This document shows, piece by piece, positions 17,923-27,985 of a stretch of 64,000 nucleotides of DNA; positions within the stretch are counted from its first letter, which is position 1, and each line of letters begins with the position of its first letter. The notes beneath the pieces were generated by a model. The model searched no databases and had not been told where the DNA came from. It was given only the letters and a program-made list of their open reading frames with translations. Position numbers and translations under genes: made by a program. The stretch comes from Flammeovirga sp. SJP92 (lineage in GTDB: Bacteria; Bacteroidota; Bacteroidia; Cytophagales; Flammeovirgaceae), in the NCBI RefSeq assembly GCF_001583495.1, contig NZ_LQAQ01000061.1, forward strand, positions 620,001 to 684,000, read 5' to 3'.

Positions 17923-20900
17923 TTAAAAATCATGCCCTAAAGTTACATAATACTTTGGGTTTGATTGTCTAAAACCATCTTCAATTCCCCATGCAACATC
18001 TAATTTTAGATAATATCCTAATAATGTTGTACGACCACCTACTCCATGTCCCATTAAGAATGGGTATCTAAAGTTTTTCACTGTAGCATCAAATGAACCT
18101 ACAGGGCCTATTTCTTCAGTATTCAAACCATTATCTTCTTCAAATGGATTGACTCCGGTCCAAGCAGATCCAATATCAAAGAAAACAGTAAATTGTAAAT
18201 CTCTCAATAATTTTGATTTAACTGGTCGCTTTGTCAGGAACTTCATCACTGGCATTCTCAATTCTGCATTGAAAACCATATAGTTCTCTCCTTCCCATTT
18301 GTTCCAATTAAAACCTCTTAGAGGAGTCGTAAATTTAGTAAACATCAAGTCCGTTAAATCTGGAATATCATTTACATTTTCGATCTGAACACCTCTAGGA
18401 TCATTGTCCATACTACCAAAAGCCCAGTTTTCCATACCACCTAAACGGTAAGTTTTAGGACTTTGTCCAAAGAATGCCCCTGCCGAACCTCTCAGAGCTA
18501 AAGTCATAGATCTTAATACTTTCTGATAATGTCTTATATCAAAAGAGATATTTTGAAAGTTCAGTGAAATATCGTTGAGTCCTACATAATTCTCATATCT
18601 GATTTTTGCTCTTGTACCAATCAACATATTTTTCCCTCTCTCCAAACTGTTATCAAATACATATTCAACGTTAAAGCCAGTCCAATAACGGTTTACATCA
18701 TCTACATTCAAACCAGGGTTGATGGACGTATCTGTAAAACGTGTGTTGGTTAAGAATGGTAAAACCTCAATTCTACTACGGATACTAACAGGAAGTGAAA
18801 CTCCTACTTCATAATAGTTTTTACTATAACGATGGAAAAGCTGATCAACTTCTAACGACTGTCTTTCATATCTAACACTGTAATCCAAGCGGTGCTTCAA
18901 ATAAAGGTATTCAGCAAAGAAGTTACCGTTGTTCAATGAGAAAGTACCAAATAGACCTGCATTGATCTTATGATTTTCCATGGCATCAGTCATCATTACT
19001 TCAAATTGCAAACCTGAACCCATTAATGGATCAAAACGCATGTTGGTATTAAAACCGTCTACAGAAAAACGAGTCTCATAATCTTTCGATTTGGAGAACA
19101 TTGACTTTTTAGCTGATGCCTCTTGTTTTGCCTTCAATCTATTATTGTATTTACTCCAAAAGGCATCTCTTTTATTTTTACTATAAGAGAAGAACTTATA
19201 GTTATCAGTGTTGGCTTTATCTTCTTCCTCATTTTCCGTGTAAGTCGGTTTTTGAGGTAATTTTCCAATATCAGGTCCATTATTTCCTGATGCCCCATTA
19301 GTTGTCACAAAAGAATAATCTTCAAAATCTATTTCCTCATCAAACGGATCTTCTTTCTTCTCTGGTTTTAACTCTTCTATCTTAACAACTTCCGAAGGTT
19401 CTTCCACTTTCTTCACTGTGTCTTGAAGAGCAATGGCCTGTGTTTTATCTTCTACTTCAATAGTATCGCTCCAAACAATATCATCACCTTCATAAGCTGT
19501 ATCAGCTGTGTCTGCCAATATTTTTCTAAGCTGTTCCTCTTCCTGCTTAGCTTGGAAAATAGAATCTTGAATTCTCTGTAGTTCTTTTTGTCTCTGCTGT
19601 TCTCTGAAAAGAGCCATTCTAGCCTCAGCCTCACGTTTACGTTTAGCTTGTAATTCTTTTTTCTTTTTAATTTCCCTCAATTCACGAAGATCCATAATTT
19701 GCTGTCTCTTCGTTTTAGGGGTGAAAATTGTATTACTCACGTCAACATTTCCTGTGTATATATGCTCTTTTTCGTTACTGTAAGCCACATAAGCAATGTC
19801 TCCTTGATATGTAGTATAATCTTTAATACTATACTTAAAATTGGAAACCTGTCTTGCTAAAGAATCTTTTATATCATATACAAAGAAATTCGTGATTCCT
19901 TTTCTATCACTCAAAAACAATAAATGTTCATCATCTAAGATTGACGGCTTGAAATCTTTCCCTAAGTTATTTGTGATTCTTTCTAATTTTTGAGGATTGG
20001 ATTTTGAATAGACAAACAGATTAAAGGTACCATTAATATCTTCTAGATCGCCCGTTTTTGTTTTTGTAGAATCTACAGATCTGTTCGAACTAAAAACAAT
20101 GTCAGAACCATTTGGCAAGTAGGATGGTGTAATATCATCAAAATAATCTTTTGTAATCTGTCTTGTTCTACGTCTTGCAATATTATGCTCATAAATATCA
20201 GTCTGTCCTCTTCTTTCAGCACTCATGGCTACTTTTTTGCCATTTGGAGAAACTGATATATCATTAATATGATCAAATTTAAATTCAATTTCCCTTTTTA
20301 AGTATCTGAAGAAAGTATTAAAGCCACCCTTCGACAGGTTGTAAATAAACATATAGTTTTGCCCTTTTTTCTGAGAAAAAATAATCAGTTCATCTTTACT
20401 AACCCAATCCACAAGAGGTACATCGTAATCGATCTGCTGATTGACTACTTTATAACCACTCTTAAATATTGTTCTGATTTTTTTCTTATTAAGGTCATAT
20501 ACATTAATCTTATACTTTCCTCTTTCATTTTCAGTATAAGCCAATCGAGTACCATCAGGGCTGATGTTTATCTTATTATATATTCTTGATTTTCTATTCC
20601 TATTAATAGACTCTTTTTCATTAATGTCTACATAGTTCTGCTCTAAAGATTCGTGTTCATCTAAATAGAATTTCTTCCAACCTTCTATAAATTCCTCATA
20701 TGAAATTCCCAAAGTATTTTGAATAGCCACTTTTTCATCTCTTACAATCCTTGTAAGGTTAAGAATAGAAGCCATATTACTTTTACCATATTTCTCTACA
20801 AGATAGTTCCAGATAGACTGACCAACAATTTTTGCATTTTCGCCTTCTAAATATCGAATGTTAGGGAATTTTTTAGGATGTCTTGAGAAGAAATCTCTGA

Positions 20901-21483
20901 CTTTATCATCCATATCTCTTGACCAACCCCTTGCTATATAATCTGAAGCCCCCACTATGAACCAATTGGGCAGATTCATTAAATAACTCGATTTGATCAT
21001 ATCTTTCAAAGAACCGCCATACATCATTTCAAAAATGAGTGCATCTGCAATACTCCTTTTGACATCTTCTTCAAAAAGATATTTTGCTCCACTAAAAGCT
21101 ACTTCTACTTCTGAACGGATAAAACTTGTTTGACCAGTAATTGCATAGCCCTGTTGATTAATACCTATATTACTTTGACGAAGATCCTGTACAGAGTTGT
21201 ATACTAAAATCTTTGTTTTATAATAAGGAGCGTAACCTACGGTCTCAGTAATATTTTGGTATTCCCTTTCAGCAATTTCACCTGCTATTTTGGCAATCGT
21301 AATACCATACCCATAATAATAGAGTTCGAAATGTTCAGTTTCAATGTAACTCCAATCAAAAATTTCATATTGGACTCTGTTTTTTCCAAATTTTTCTAAT
21401 CGAAAGAAATGTTGTGCATTTACACTTCCAACTAAGAAGAACAATATGAATATTGAAATAAATAATTTGCAGTGTCGGTTCAT
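17923..21483 (-). CDS. Giant envelope protein: degenerate peptidase-MA-like domain, TolB-type propeller, BamA-like barrel
   Basis: Start at ATG 21483 gives the signal peptide MNRHCKLFISIFILFFLVGSVNA; ATG 21501 adds six residues. Domain order, counted from 21501: a gluzincin-like N-region (about 45-290) lacking HExxH, with ALIFEMMYGG and LPNWFIVGASDY where active relatives have HE..H and WxxEG; a WD40/TolB-like propeller (about 300-620, repeated ISPDGTRLAY / VSPNGKKVAM); a charged coiled-coil linker with E/K/R/Q runs (about 630-700); an acidic low-complexity part; and a C-terminal surface-antigen barrel (about 830-1192, FRLGGMENWAFG). Such proteins are often labelled TolB in Bacteroidota. Likely anchored in the outer membrane with the propeller in the periplasm. 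Role unknown. Confidence 0.8.
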   Translation of the reverse strand: MNRHCKLFISIFILFFLVGSVNAQHFFRLEKFGKNRVQYEIFDWSYIETEHFELYYYGYGITIAKIAGEIAEREYQNITETVGYAPYYKTKILVYNSVQDLRQSNIGINQQGYAITGQTSFIRSEVEVAFSGAKYLFEEDVKRSIADALIFEMMYGGSLKDMIKSSYLMNLPNWFIVGASDYIARGWSRDMDDKVRDFFSRHPKKFPNIRYLEGENAKIVGQSIWNYLVEKYGKSNMASILNLTRIVRDEKVAIQNTLGISYEEFIEGWKKFYLDEHESLEQNYVDINEKESINRNRKSRIYNKINISPDGTRLAYTENERGKYKINVYDLNKKKIRTIFKSGYKVVNQQIDYDVPLVDWVSKDELIIFSQKKGQNYMFIYNLSKGGFNTFFRYLKREIEFKFDHINDISVSPNGKKVAMSAERRGQTDIYEHNIARRRTRQITKDYFDDITPSYLPNGSDIVFSSNRSVDSTKTKTGDLEDINGTFNLFVYSKSNPQKLERITNNLGKDFKPSILDDEHLLFLSDRKGITNFFVYDIKDSLARQVSNFKYSIKDYTTYQGDIAYVAYSNEKEHIYTGNVDVSNTIFTPKTKRQQIMDLRELREIKKKKELQAKRKREAEARMALFREQQRQKELQRIQDSIFQAKQEEEQLRKILADTADTAYEGDDIVWSDTIEVEDKTQAIALQDTVKKVEEPSEVVKIEELKPEKKEDPFDEEIDFEDYSFVTTNGASGNNGPDIGKLPQKPTYTENEEEDKANTDNYKFFSYSKNKRDAFWSKYNNRLKAKQEASAKKSMFSKSKDYETRFSVDGFNTNMRFDPLMGSGLQFEVMMTDAMENHKINAGLFGTFSLNNGNFFAEYLYLKHRLDYSVRYERQSLEVDQLFHRYSKNYYEVGVSLPVSIRSRIEVLPFLTNTRFTDTSINPGLNVDDVNRYWTGFNVEYVFDNSLERGKNMLIGTRAKIRYENYVGLNDISLNFQNISFDIRHYQKVLRSMTLALRGSAGAFFGQSPKTYRLGGMENWAFGSMDNDPRGVQIENVNDIPDLTDLMFTKFTTPLRGFNWNKWEGENYMVFNAELRMPVMKFLTKRPVKSKLLRDLQFTVFFDIGSAWTGVNPFEEDNGLNTEEIGPVGSFDATVKNFRYPFLMGHGVGGRTTLLGYYLKLDVAWGIEDGFRQSNPKYYVTLGHDF

Positions 21484-21501
21484 ATTATAAAGGTTGCCCA
21501 T

Positions 21502-21834
21502 TTTAAAGAGCAGTCAGATATTTAAATAGATAGATAATGCTGCACACGATTTAAATTAATCCCGCACATCACAAAAAGAGTTAATAAATAATAGCTCACT
21601 CTCGGCTGTTCCGAAATTAAGATATTTTTTGAGATTGATTACAATTAATTTAATAAAAAAAATTGATGAATGTTTACTAAAAAATACAAAAGATCACCAT
21701 TTTCTGCTTTTGATCATTTTTTATTGGTGACTTAAACCTAATATTTTTCTGATATTCTCAAATAATCTGTTTATTTTTGGCTTGAAAACGAAAAATTGGT
21801 AAAAGACAATAAAAAATACAGTCTTAATTAGATT
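21502..21834. other. Divergent intergenic region between envelope gene and PDH E2
   Basis: 333 bases, AT-rich, with no reading frame of note. TCACCA near 21692 and TGGTGA near 21725 form a short separated inverted repeat. A TAnnTTTG element lies near its right end (next entry). Confidence 0.5.
21772..21779 (+). promoter_or_regulatory. Candidate -7 promoter element for PDH E2
   Basis: TATTTTTG matches the Bacteroidota -7 consensus TAnnTTTG exactly, 55 bases before the ATG. No clear -33 TTG was found at the right distance. Confidence 0.4.
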
Positions 21835-23499
21835 ATGGCAGAAGTAATCAGAATGCCTAAGATGTCAGATACGATGACAGAAGGCGTAATAGCATCTTGG
21901 TTAGTAAAAGTAGGCGATGAAATCGCTTCAGGCGATGTGATCGCAGAGGTTGAAACTGATAAAGCAACTATGGAGTTGGAAAACTATGAAGATGGTACTC
22001 TACTTTATATTGCAGTTCAAGAAAAAGAAGCAGTTCCTGTAGACGGAATTATTGCTATTGTTGGTGAAGAAGGAGAAGATTTCCAATCTCTTCTTGATGG
22101 TGGCAATGCTGCTCCTGCACCTGCTGCGGAAGCTCCAGCTCCTACTGAAGCACCAGCTGCAGCTCCTGCTCCTGCTGCAGAGGCAATTGATACTTCAGGT
22201 ATTAATGCCGTTGTAGTTAAAATGCCAAAAATGTCTGATACCATGACTGACGGTACCATTTCACAATGGTTAATGAAAGTGGGTGACGACGTTGAAGCTG
22301 GCGATATCCTTGCTGAAGTACAAACAGACAAGGCTACAATGGAATTAGAATCTTACGATGAAGGTAAGTTATTATATGTAGCTGTTGAAGACGGCGGTTC
22401 TGTTCCTGTTGATGGTGTAATTGCTATCATCGGTGAAGAAGGAGCTGACTATGAAACTTTATTGAAAGCTGAAGAAGCTAATTCGGCAGCTCCGGCACCT
22501 GCTCCTGCGGCTGAAACAGCAGCTCCGGCTCCTGCAGCGGCACCTGCTCCTAAAGCGGCAGCTCCGGCTCCTAAAGCAGCTCCTGCAGCAACAACTCCTC
22601 AATCTCGTGATGCAGCTCCAGCTCCTGAGCATGATGGCAAAAGAGTTTTTGCTTCTCCATTAGCGAAGAAAATGGCAGAAGACAAAGGTTTCAACATCGC
22701 TATGATTCCTGGTTCTGGCGAGCACGGTAGAGTAATTAAGAGAGACGTTGAAGCTTACGTTCCTGCTCCAACAACTGCACCTGCAGCTCCTGCGGCAGTA
22801 GCAGCGCCAGTTGGTGTAGAAAGCTTTGATGATCAGCCAATGAACAGCATGCGTAAGGCTATCTCAAGAAACCTTACTGCTTCTCAATTTGGTGCTCCTC
22901 ACTTCTACTTGACAATGGATATCGACATGGACAATGCTATGAAAGCTAGAAAGTCTATGAACGAGCTTCCTGACGTAAAAGTATCTTTCAACGATATCGT
23001 AGTGAAAGCTGTTGCAGCTTCATTGAAGCAACACCCTATGGTAAACTCTTTAGTTGAAGGTGATTCAATCAAAGTAGCTAGCCACGTAAACGTAGGTGTA
23101 GCAGTTGCAATTCCTGACGGTTTAGTAGTTCCAGTAATCAGAAATACTGACTTGATGTCATTATCTCAGATTTCTAGCACTGTGAAAGAAATGGCAGGTA
23201 AAGCAAAAGACAAGAAACTTTCTTTAGATGAAATGTCTGGTGCTACGTTCACTATCTCAAACTTAGGTATGTTTGGTATTGAGCAGTTCACTTCAATCAT
23301 CAATGCTCCTGCTTCTTGTATCTTAGCAGTAGGTGGTATTAAGCAAGTTCCTGTAGTGAAAAACGGACAAGTAGTACCAGGTAACGTAATGAAAATTACA
23401 CTTACTTGTGATCACAGATCTGTTGATGGTGCTATTGGTGCAGCCTTCTTACATACGTTGAAAGGTTTATTAGAAGATCCAGTTAGAATCTTAGTATAA
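21835..23499 (+). CDS. aceF: Pyruvate dehydrogenase E2, dihydrolipoyl acetyltransferase
   Basis: Transfers the acetyl group from lipoate to CoA in the pyruvate dehydrogenase complex. Two lipoyl domains (1-85 and 124-210) carry lipoylation sites Lys43 and Lys166 in near-identical TDKATMELE contexts. Ala/Pro-rich flexible linkers follow each. A peripheral subunit-binding domain (about 273-315, ASPLAKKMAEDKG) precedes the catalytic domain ending with CDHRSVDG (His527, Asp531). E1 and E3 are not adjacent. Two lipoyl domains rather than one or three is common in Bacteroidota. E2 of another 2-oxoacid complex is possible but less likely. Confidence 0.93.
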   Translation: MAEVIRMPKMSDTMTEGVIASWLVKVGDEIASGDVIAEVETDKATMELENYEDGTLLYIAVQEKEAVPVDGIIAIVGEEGEDFQSLLDGGNAAPAPAAEAPAPTEAPAAAPAPAAEAIDTSGINAVVVKMPKMSDTMTDGTISQWLMKVGDDVEAGDILAEVQTDKATMELESYDEGKLLYVAVEDGGSVPVDGVIAIIGEEGADYETLLKAEEANSAAPAPAPAAETAAPAPAAAPAPKAAAPAPKAAPAATTPQSRDAAPAPEHDGKRVFASPLAKKMAEDKGFNIAMIPGSGEHGRVIKRDVEAYVPAPTTAPAAPAAVAAPVGVESFDDQPMNSMRKAISRNLTASQFGAPHFYLTMDIDMDNAMKARKSMNELPDVKVSFNDIVVKAVAASLKQHPMVNSLVEGDSIKVASHVNVGVAVAIPDGLVVPVIRNTDLMSLSQISSTVKEMAGKAKDKKLSLDEMSGATFTISNLGMFGIEQFTSIINAPASCILAVGGIKQVPVVKNGQVVPGNVMKITLTCDHRSVDGAIGAAFLHTLKGLLEDPVRILV

Positions 23500-23521
23500 T
23501 TAAGATCTCAAAAATAAATTC

Positions 23522-23557
23522 AAAAGCGACTTTACTTCGGTAGAGTCGCTTTTTTTT
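23522..23557 (+). terminator. Rho-independent terminator after PDH E2
   Basis: AAAAGCGACTTTAC / GTAGAGTCGCTTTT around a TTCG tetraloop, then extra T. Confidence 0.92.
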
Positions 23558-23621
23558 ATTGCTTCAAGTACAACTCTAAAAAATAATTGATAACTAATTT
23601 TGTCTTAGTACTTAAATACAA

Positions 23622-23655
23622 AAAAGCACAACATACTGGAACATGTTGTGCTTTT
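23622..23655 (-). terminator. Terminator for the minus-strand S41 peptidase transcript
   Basis: Perfect 13-bp stem AAAAGCACAACAT / ATGTTGTGCTTTT. The better T tract is on the minus strand. It lies about 160 bases beyond the peptidase stop; a small CTGTC/GACAG hairpin (23679-23692) is in between. Nothing else is seen in 23558-23814. Confidence 0.75.
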
Positions 23656-23814
23656 CTTGTGATTGGATTAATCGTCCTCTGTCGTTAGACAGCTTATCTT
23701 TAGTATTATTCGCAATTATATGAACGGAATGTGAACAAAAAAGTTACAGAAAAAATGATATTTATTTTATTTTTTACAAAAAAGATTAATTCTGTATAAC
23801 AAATTGCAATAAAA

Positions 23815-24927
23815 TCACCACTGTCCATTCTTAATTTCATCAATTGCAACCTCTAAAATCGTATCGATATTCTTTTGATAATCAGATGGTTTCTGAGTCA
23901 CATAAATATCTGGTGGCACTCCTAATTCAAAATCCAAATCACCATCAACAGATCTTGTTTGTGTGACCGACATTCTATAATACCACCCATTAGGCAACTG
24001 CCCTCCTCTTGGAGCTCCAAGACCTCCGCCTGTTGGGACACCAATAATTTTTACATCTCTCAACTTCTGTACTGCTTTCATTGCTGTTGCAAAGTAAGAA
24101 GTGGCACTGTAGCAACTTCTATCGGTCAAGATGACGATCCTACCAGGATAATAAAGCCCTGAAGGAGATATATTTGCAGGAATCCACTCATCAAAGTCAT
24201 CTTTTCCTGGACCTACTTTATTTCTACTGTAATAAAGTATTGTTTCACCAGCATCAGCAGGAATAAAACGTTCACATAATTGGAAAATATTGAGTGGTGA
24301 ACCTCCTCCGTTACTTCTCACATCAATAATTAAACCTGCTGTTGAGGCTCCATATCTTGATATAACATAATCTATATCATAATTAGAGATCAATGAAACA
24401 AAACTGCTATACCTTACATATCCAATACCCCTTGGGTCATTTGGATTTCCATTCACATGCAAAGTATCAATTACTTTTTGGCCATTATCATCAATTCTAT
24501 GAATAAAATCATGCTGCAGAGGGCCAGTGATTAAATACTGTTCACTCAAATAAGTACTTCTTACAATTCGTGTACTATAATTTGAGTCTGGAACTGCTAG
24601 TTCTGGATACCTTGAAACACTAAAAGGGGAATATAAATTCACATGTCCATCTTCCAGTATTTTCAGCATATCAAACATTAAACTAAAAAACTCCTCTTGT
24701 CGCATATCATCTTCCACCAATAAGCTGTACTCTTGATATACACTATCCCAGTTAATCTTTTTCAATTCAAAGTAAGAATATTGTTCATCTACTTTTTTCC
24801 ACAGGTACTCAAATGATTCTCTATGGTTACTTCCTGGATCTTTTTCTATAAATAAGTTTTCACAGCCAAATAAAAAAACGGCTACAAAAACACTTAAGAC
24901 TGCTGTTTTAAATTGATTTGTTCTCAT
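23815..24927 (-). CDS. S41 family C-terminal-processing-type peptidase, lipoprotein
   Basis: Predicted lipoprotein: a lipobox ends at Cys22 (VFLFGCEN), so it is probably membrane-anchored on the periplasmic side. The S41 core shows LIIDVRSNGGGSPLNIF, then IVILTDRSCYSATSYFATAMK with the nucleophile Ser, and IIGVPTGGGLGAPRGG. An N-terminal tricorn-core-like helical region (about 35-95) precedes it; no clear PDZ domain. The upstream outer-membrane gene ends 3 bases before this start, so they form an operon. Substrate unknown. Confidence 0.85.
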   Translation of the reverse strand: MRTNQFKTAVLSVFVAVFLFGCENLFIEKDPGSNHRESFEYLWKKVDEQYSYFELKKINWDSVYQEYSLLVEDDMRQEEFFSLMFDMLKILEDGHVNLYSPFSVSRYPELAVPDSNYSTRIVRSTYLSEQYLITGPLQHDFIHRIDDNGQKVIDTLHVNGNPNDPRGIGYVRYSSFVSLISNYDIDYVISRYGASTAGLIIDVRSNGGGSPLNIFQLCERFIPADAGETILYYSRNKVGPGKDDFDEWIPANISPSGLYYPGRIVILTDRSCYSATSYFATAMKAVQKLRDVKIIGVPTGGGLGAPRGGQLPNGWYYRMSVTQTRSVDGDLDFELGVPPDIYVTQKPSDYQKNIDTILEVAIDEIKNGQW

Positions 24928-24930
24928 TTT

Positions 24931-25815
24931 CTATTTCTTTCCTGTGACATTAAACATAAAGGCAAACCCTAATTGATGATAAGCACCCTGAGAGTTTCCA
25001 CTACTTCCTTCATTTACCGCATAATATTTCCATTCATAGAAAAACCTGAAAGCATTTTTATTATGCAACCTGTAATACATATCCAATCTGGAATTCAGTT
25101 GCACTAGATTTCCTATTAAAGCAAAATGCTGTTCTCCTCCTCCAGAAATAAAATTTGCTCCTGTTGTAAAATCGCTGATTGTATTATAACTCGGTCTCAT
25201 ATAAGTACCCATTATTGGAATGGAAACCGTCCACAGAAAAGTCAAATCTCTATCCCTTTTTCTAAAAAACTTTCCCGTTTTGTTTATATGAACATCCCAA
25301 CCTACTTGAGCACCTGGACCAATACCAGATATGTAATCAAAATTCAAAGCAGAATTGGTATAAGAAAAATTCCCTCTGAAGTTACCACTGAAATCAAATG
25401 CTCCACCCAATCTTAAAAAGGCATTAGGGGTACTTTTAAAAACAGGATTAATCGTCCATAAAGCATGAGCATGAGCTGGAACAGTATAGAAAATATTGCC
25501 TCCTGTATCTGTTGTTCCTGCTAGTTTGGTACTCATCAAACCTAAAGTGAAACTTCCATCGATAAGAAATTCAAACTTCTCATTTCGGGTGACAAAACCT
25601 CCACCGCCTCCAATTCCAGGACCTTCAAATAATAAAGGGGAAAAAGCGGCGTCTCTGGACTTTGAAGAGACATTAAGATTAGTGCCAAAGAAAATAAATT
25701 GTTCTCTATATTTTTGAGTATTACTTAATGTATCAGATTGACCATAAGCATTTGAAAATGTAAAATATGAGAGCAAAAAGATACTGAGTATTCGTAAGCT
25801 CCAAGTGGTACTCAT
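24931..25815 (-). CDS. Outer-membrane beta-barrel protein, function unknown
   Basis: Signal peptide (MSTTWSLRILSIFLLSYFTFSNAYG) followed by alternating aromatic and polar strands and glycine turns, for example GPGIGGGGGFVTRNEKFEF and YMRPSYNTISDF, ending HQLGFAFMFNVTGKK. Predicted 294-residue barrel. First gene of a two-gene operon with the S41 lipoprotein, which may process or be exposed with it. No family recognised. Confidence 0.65.
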   Translation of the reverse strand: MSTTWSLRILSIFLLSYFTFSNAYGQSDTLSNTQKYREQFIFFGTNLNVSSKSRDAAFSPLLFEGPGIGGGGGFVTRNEKFEFLIDGSFTLGLMSTKLAGTTDTGGNIFYTVPAHAHALWTINPVFKSTPNAFLRLGGAFDFSGNFRGNFSYTNSALNFDYISGIGPGAQVGWDVHINKTGKFFRKRDRDLTFLWTVSIPIMGTYMRPSYNTISDFTTGANFISGGGEQHFALIGNLVQLNSRLDMYYRLHNKNAFRFFYEWKYYAVNEGSSGNSQGAYHQLGFAFMFNVTGKK

Positions 25816-25994
25816 TTTGATTGATTTAGATGAATATATAGAAAAAGCTCTTACTGATAAGATTTATTGCTTATGAAGTTAATGAACCTTTTTCATATTT
25901 AAAAAGGAAAATATTCATCATTTATACTTAATTTTATTTTGTAAAACATATAGTTTCTCCTTGAACAATCTACATTTCAAAGCATTCATTTTTT

Positions 25995-27485
25995 ATGACG
26001 CCAATAAAATATTATAAGCTGCTGACAACCTTAACTATTATGCTTTTTTCGTCTGCTCTCTTTGGTCAAACTGGCAGGTACTGGAGTAATAGTTTCAATA
26101 CTGATGCGAGTTTACTTTCAGGTGCTGTAGTTGGTGGCGGTAGTGGAATTGCAGCTATTTTTTATAATCCCTCTCAAATTGCAGATATTGATTACAAGAA
26201 ATTTTCCATTTCAGCTAATATTTTCAGCACCTATATTTATAGGTATGATGATGCTCTTGGTGGAGGTCAGGATTATGCAGATTGGGATTTTAAAATACAA
26301 CCAAGGTTTGTTGCCTTTTTACTTCGTCCTAAAAACTGGGAGAATACAAGTATTGAATTGGCCAGTTTTACAAGAGATAATGTATATTCTGAAATTAGAA
26401 ATCGAGCTACTCAGCAAATCGATATCATAAAGTCACTGCCTGGAATGGAAGAATACATTGGTGATTTTTATTATAGAATGGAATATGAAGATTATTGGCT
26501 TGGTATAGGTCTGGCAAAAAAATATTCTGACAAATTCAGTTTTGGTATCAGTGCTTTTCATTCATACACCGTTATTAATTATGACTATAACATTGAAACC
26601 AAAGCATACAATATTGAGCAACCTGGAAATGGAATGACTGAGGATTTTTATATTGCTAGATTCAAAAATGTCCAAAACATAAAAGGGTATACATCAAGGT
26701 TTCTATTTAAACTAGGTTTTAAATATACTATCAATGACCTTCAACTGGGGCTCAATATCACAACTCCAACCCTAGCCTACGCCGGAACTTCAAAAGTATA
26801 CAGAGAAGTGAGTGTTCAAAATATCAATAATGAACAAGGACAACCTCTTCCAAATATGTTAGCAACAGAACAGCAAGATGAATTAGTTACCCGGTTCAAA
26901 GAACCTCTCAGTATTTCCTTTGGTGCAACTTACTTCAGAAATAAAAACTCAATCTATTTTACGGCCGAATATTTTGCTCCGATAGAAAGGTATAACCTTA
27001 TAACCGATATGCTTCCCGCTGCTTTTGTAACTAATAATGTCATTGGTTTTAAAACAGAAAATTGGCTGGATTATAAAGAACAGCATAGAGGAGTTACCAA
27101 TGTGGCCATTGGTATGAGAGGAAGTCTCAATGAAAATATTGAATTAATTGGCGGTTTCAGAACAGATTTCACTTATACTCCTTATTCCGGAGGTGGAGAT
27201 AATAAATATCCAGCCGAAATCACCACTTTTTCTCTTGATCAATACCACGTGACGGGTGGTGCTCAGTTTAAAATATTTAAAACAGACATTATCGCAGGTT
27301 TACAATATTCCTTTTCTAGAGGTAATAATTTAAAACAAGTTGCTAATTTTTCTGATCCTGTTGAATTTTCTTCTGAAGATCGCCTAGTTTTGCAAGGAGA
27401 AAGAGATTACTCCATGGGAATACGTCAAAACACCTTAAGCTTATTCCTTGGATTCACCTACAACATTGGACAGCCTTCAGAATGA
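25995..27485 (+). CDS. Outer-membrane protein, OmpP1/FadL-like
   Basis: After the signal peptide (to ALFGQ, about residue 25) comes SLLSGAVVGGGSGIAAIFYNPSQIAD. This recalls the FadL/TodX N-terminal hatch, where a Gly-rich segment precedes a conserved NPA/NPS. The remainder is amphipathic strands consistent with a 14-stranded barrel, 496 residues in all. FadL-type proteins pass hydrophobic compounds through the outer membrane. Its stop codon overlaps the next start by 4 bases (ATGA), so the unknown genes behind it are translationally coupled. Confidence 0.65.
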   Translation: MTPIKYYKLLTTLTIMLFSSALFGQTGRYWSNSFNTDASLLSGAVVGGGSGIAAIFYNPSQIADIDYKKFSISANIFSTYIYRYDDALGGGQDYADWDFKIQPRFVAFLLRPKNWENTSIELASFTRDNVYSEIRNRATQQIDIIKSLPGMEEYIGDFYYRMEYEDYWLGIGLAKKYSDKFSFGISAFHSYTVINYDYNIETKAYNIEQPGNGMTEDFYIARFKNVQNIKGYTSRFLFKLGFKYTINDLQLGLNITTPTLAYAGTSKVYREVSVQNINNEQGQPLPNMLATEQQDELVTRFKEPLSISFGATYFRNKNSIYFTAEYFAPIERYNLITDMLPAAFVTNNVIGFKTENWLDYKEQHRGVTNVAIGMRGSLNENIELIGGFRTDFTYTPYSGGGDNKYPAEITTFSLDQYHVTGGAQFKIFKTDIIAGLQYSFSRGNNLKQVANFSDPVEFSSEDRLVLQGERDYSMGIRQNTLSLFLGFTYNIGQPSE

Positions 27486-27982
27486 AACTTATAAGTTGGA
27501 TCAAAAATATCATTAGACCTCAGACATCTATACACTATTGGGAGAATCCAATTTCAACAGAAAATATAGAAGAGCGTTTTCATGAATTATATCACGCTTA
27601 CTGTTCTTTACACGGTACAATAGATTTACCCAAAGTACAACAGAAGATCACAACAATAGAAGGAAATTATGCTGTGGATGGTCATAATACTTGGGCGAAA
27701 GACAGTATATATTCTGGAAATTTAAATTTATCACCAACCAAAGACGGTAAGTGGTTTTCAAAATGGGACCTTGGTATAAGTAGTCAGATACAATCAGGCA
27801 ATGGTTTTTTACATCACAATTTCCTCAACATTCATTTCAGCTATAAAGATCAAGACAATCAATATAGCGGAGAAGTTATTTACTGTTTTGTGGATGAAAG
27901 TACTGCTATTGGCTTTTGGATAGAAGAGGGTATATTTGAAGTAGGTTATGAAGCGTTACAATTGAAAAATAAAGGTTTTTAG
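27482..27982 (+). CDS. Hypothetical protein in FadL-like operon
   Basis: 166 residues, no signal peptide or membrane segment, predicted cytosolic. The second half is beta-rich (GNLNLSPTKDGKWFSKW, HHNFLNIHFSYKDQDN, YSGEVIYCFVDEST). I do not recognise the family. ATG overlaps the preceding TGA, and the next gene begins 3 bases after the stop. This tight packing argues that all three genes are expressed as one unit. Confidence 0.7.
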   Translation: MKLISWIKNIIRPQTSIHYWENPISTENIEERFHELYHAYCSLHGTIDLPKVQQKITTIEGNYAVDGHNTWAKDSIYSGNLNLSPTKDGKWFSKWDLGISSQIQSGNGFLHHNFLNIHFSYKDQDNQYSGEVIYCFVDESTAIGFWIEEGIFEVGYEALQLKNKGF

Positions 27983-27985
27983 AAA

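Noticed and set aside
22080-22830. GCT/CCT-rich repeats in the PDH E2 gene
   Set aside because: These encode the normal Ala/Pro linkers between lipoyl and other domains, not an independent repeat element.
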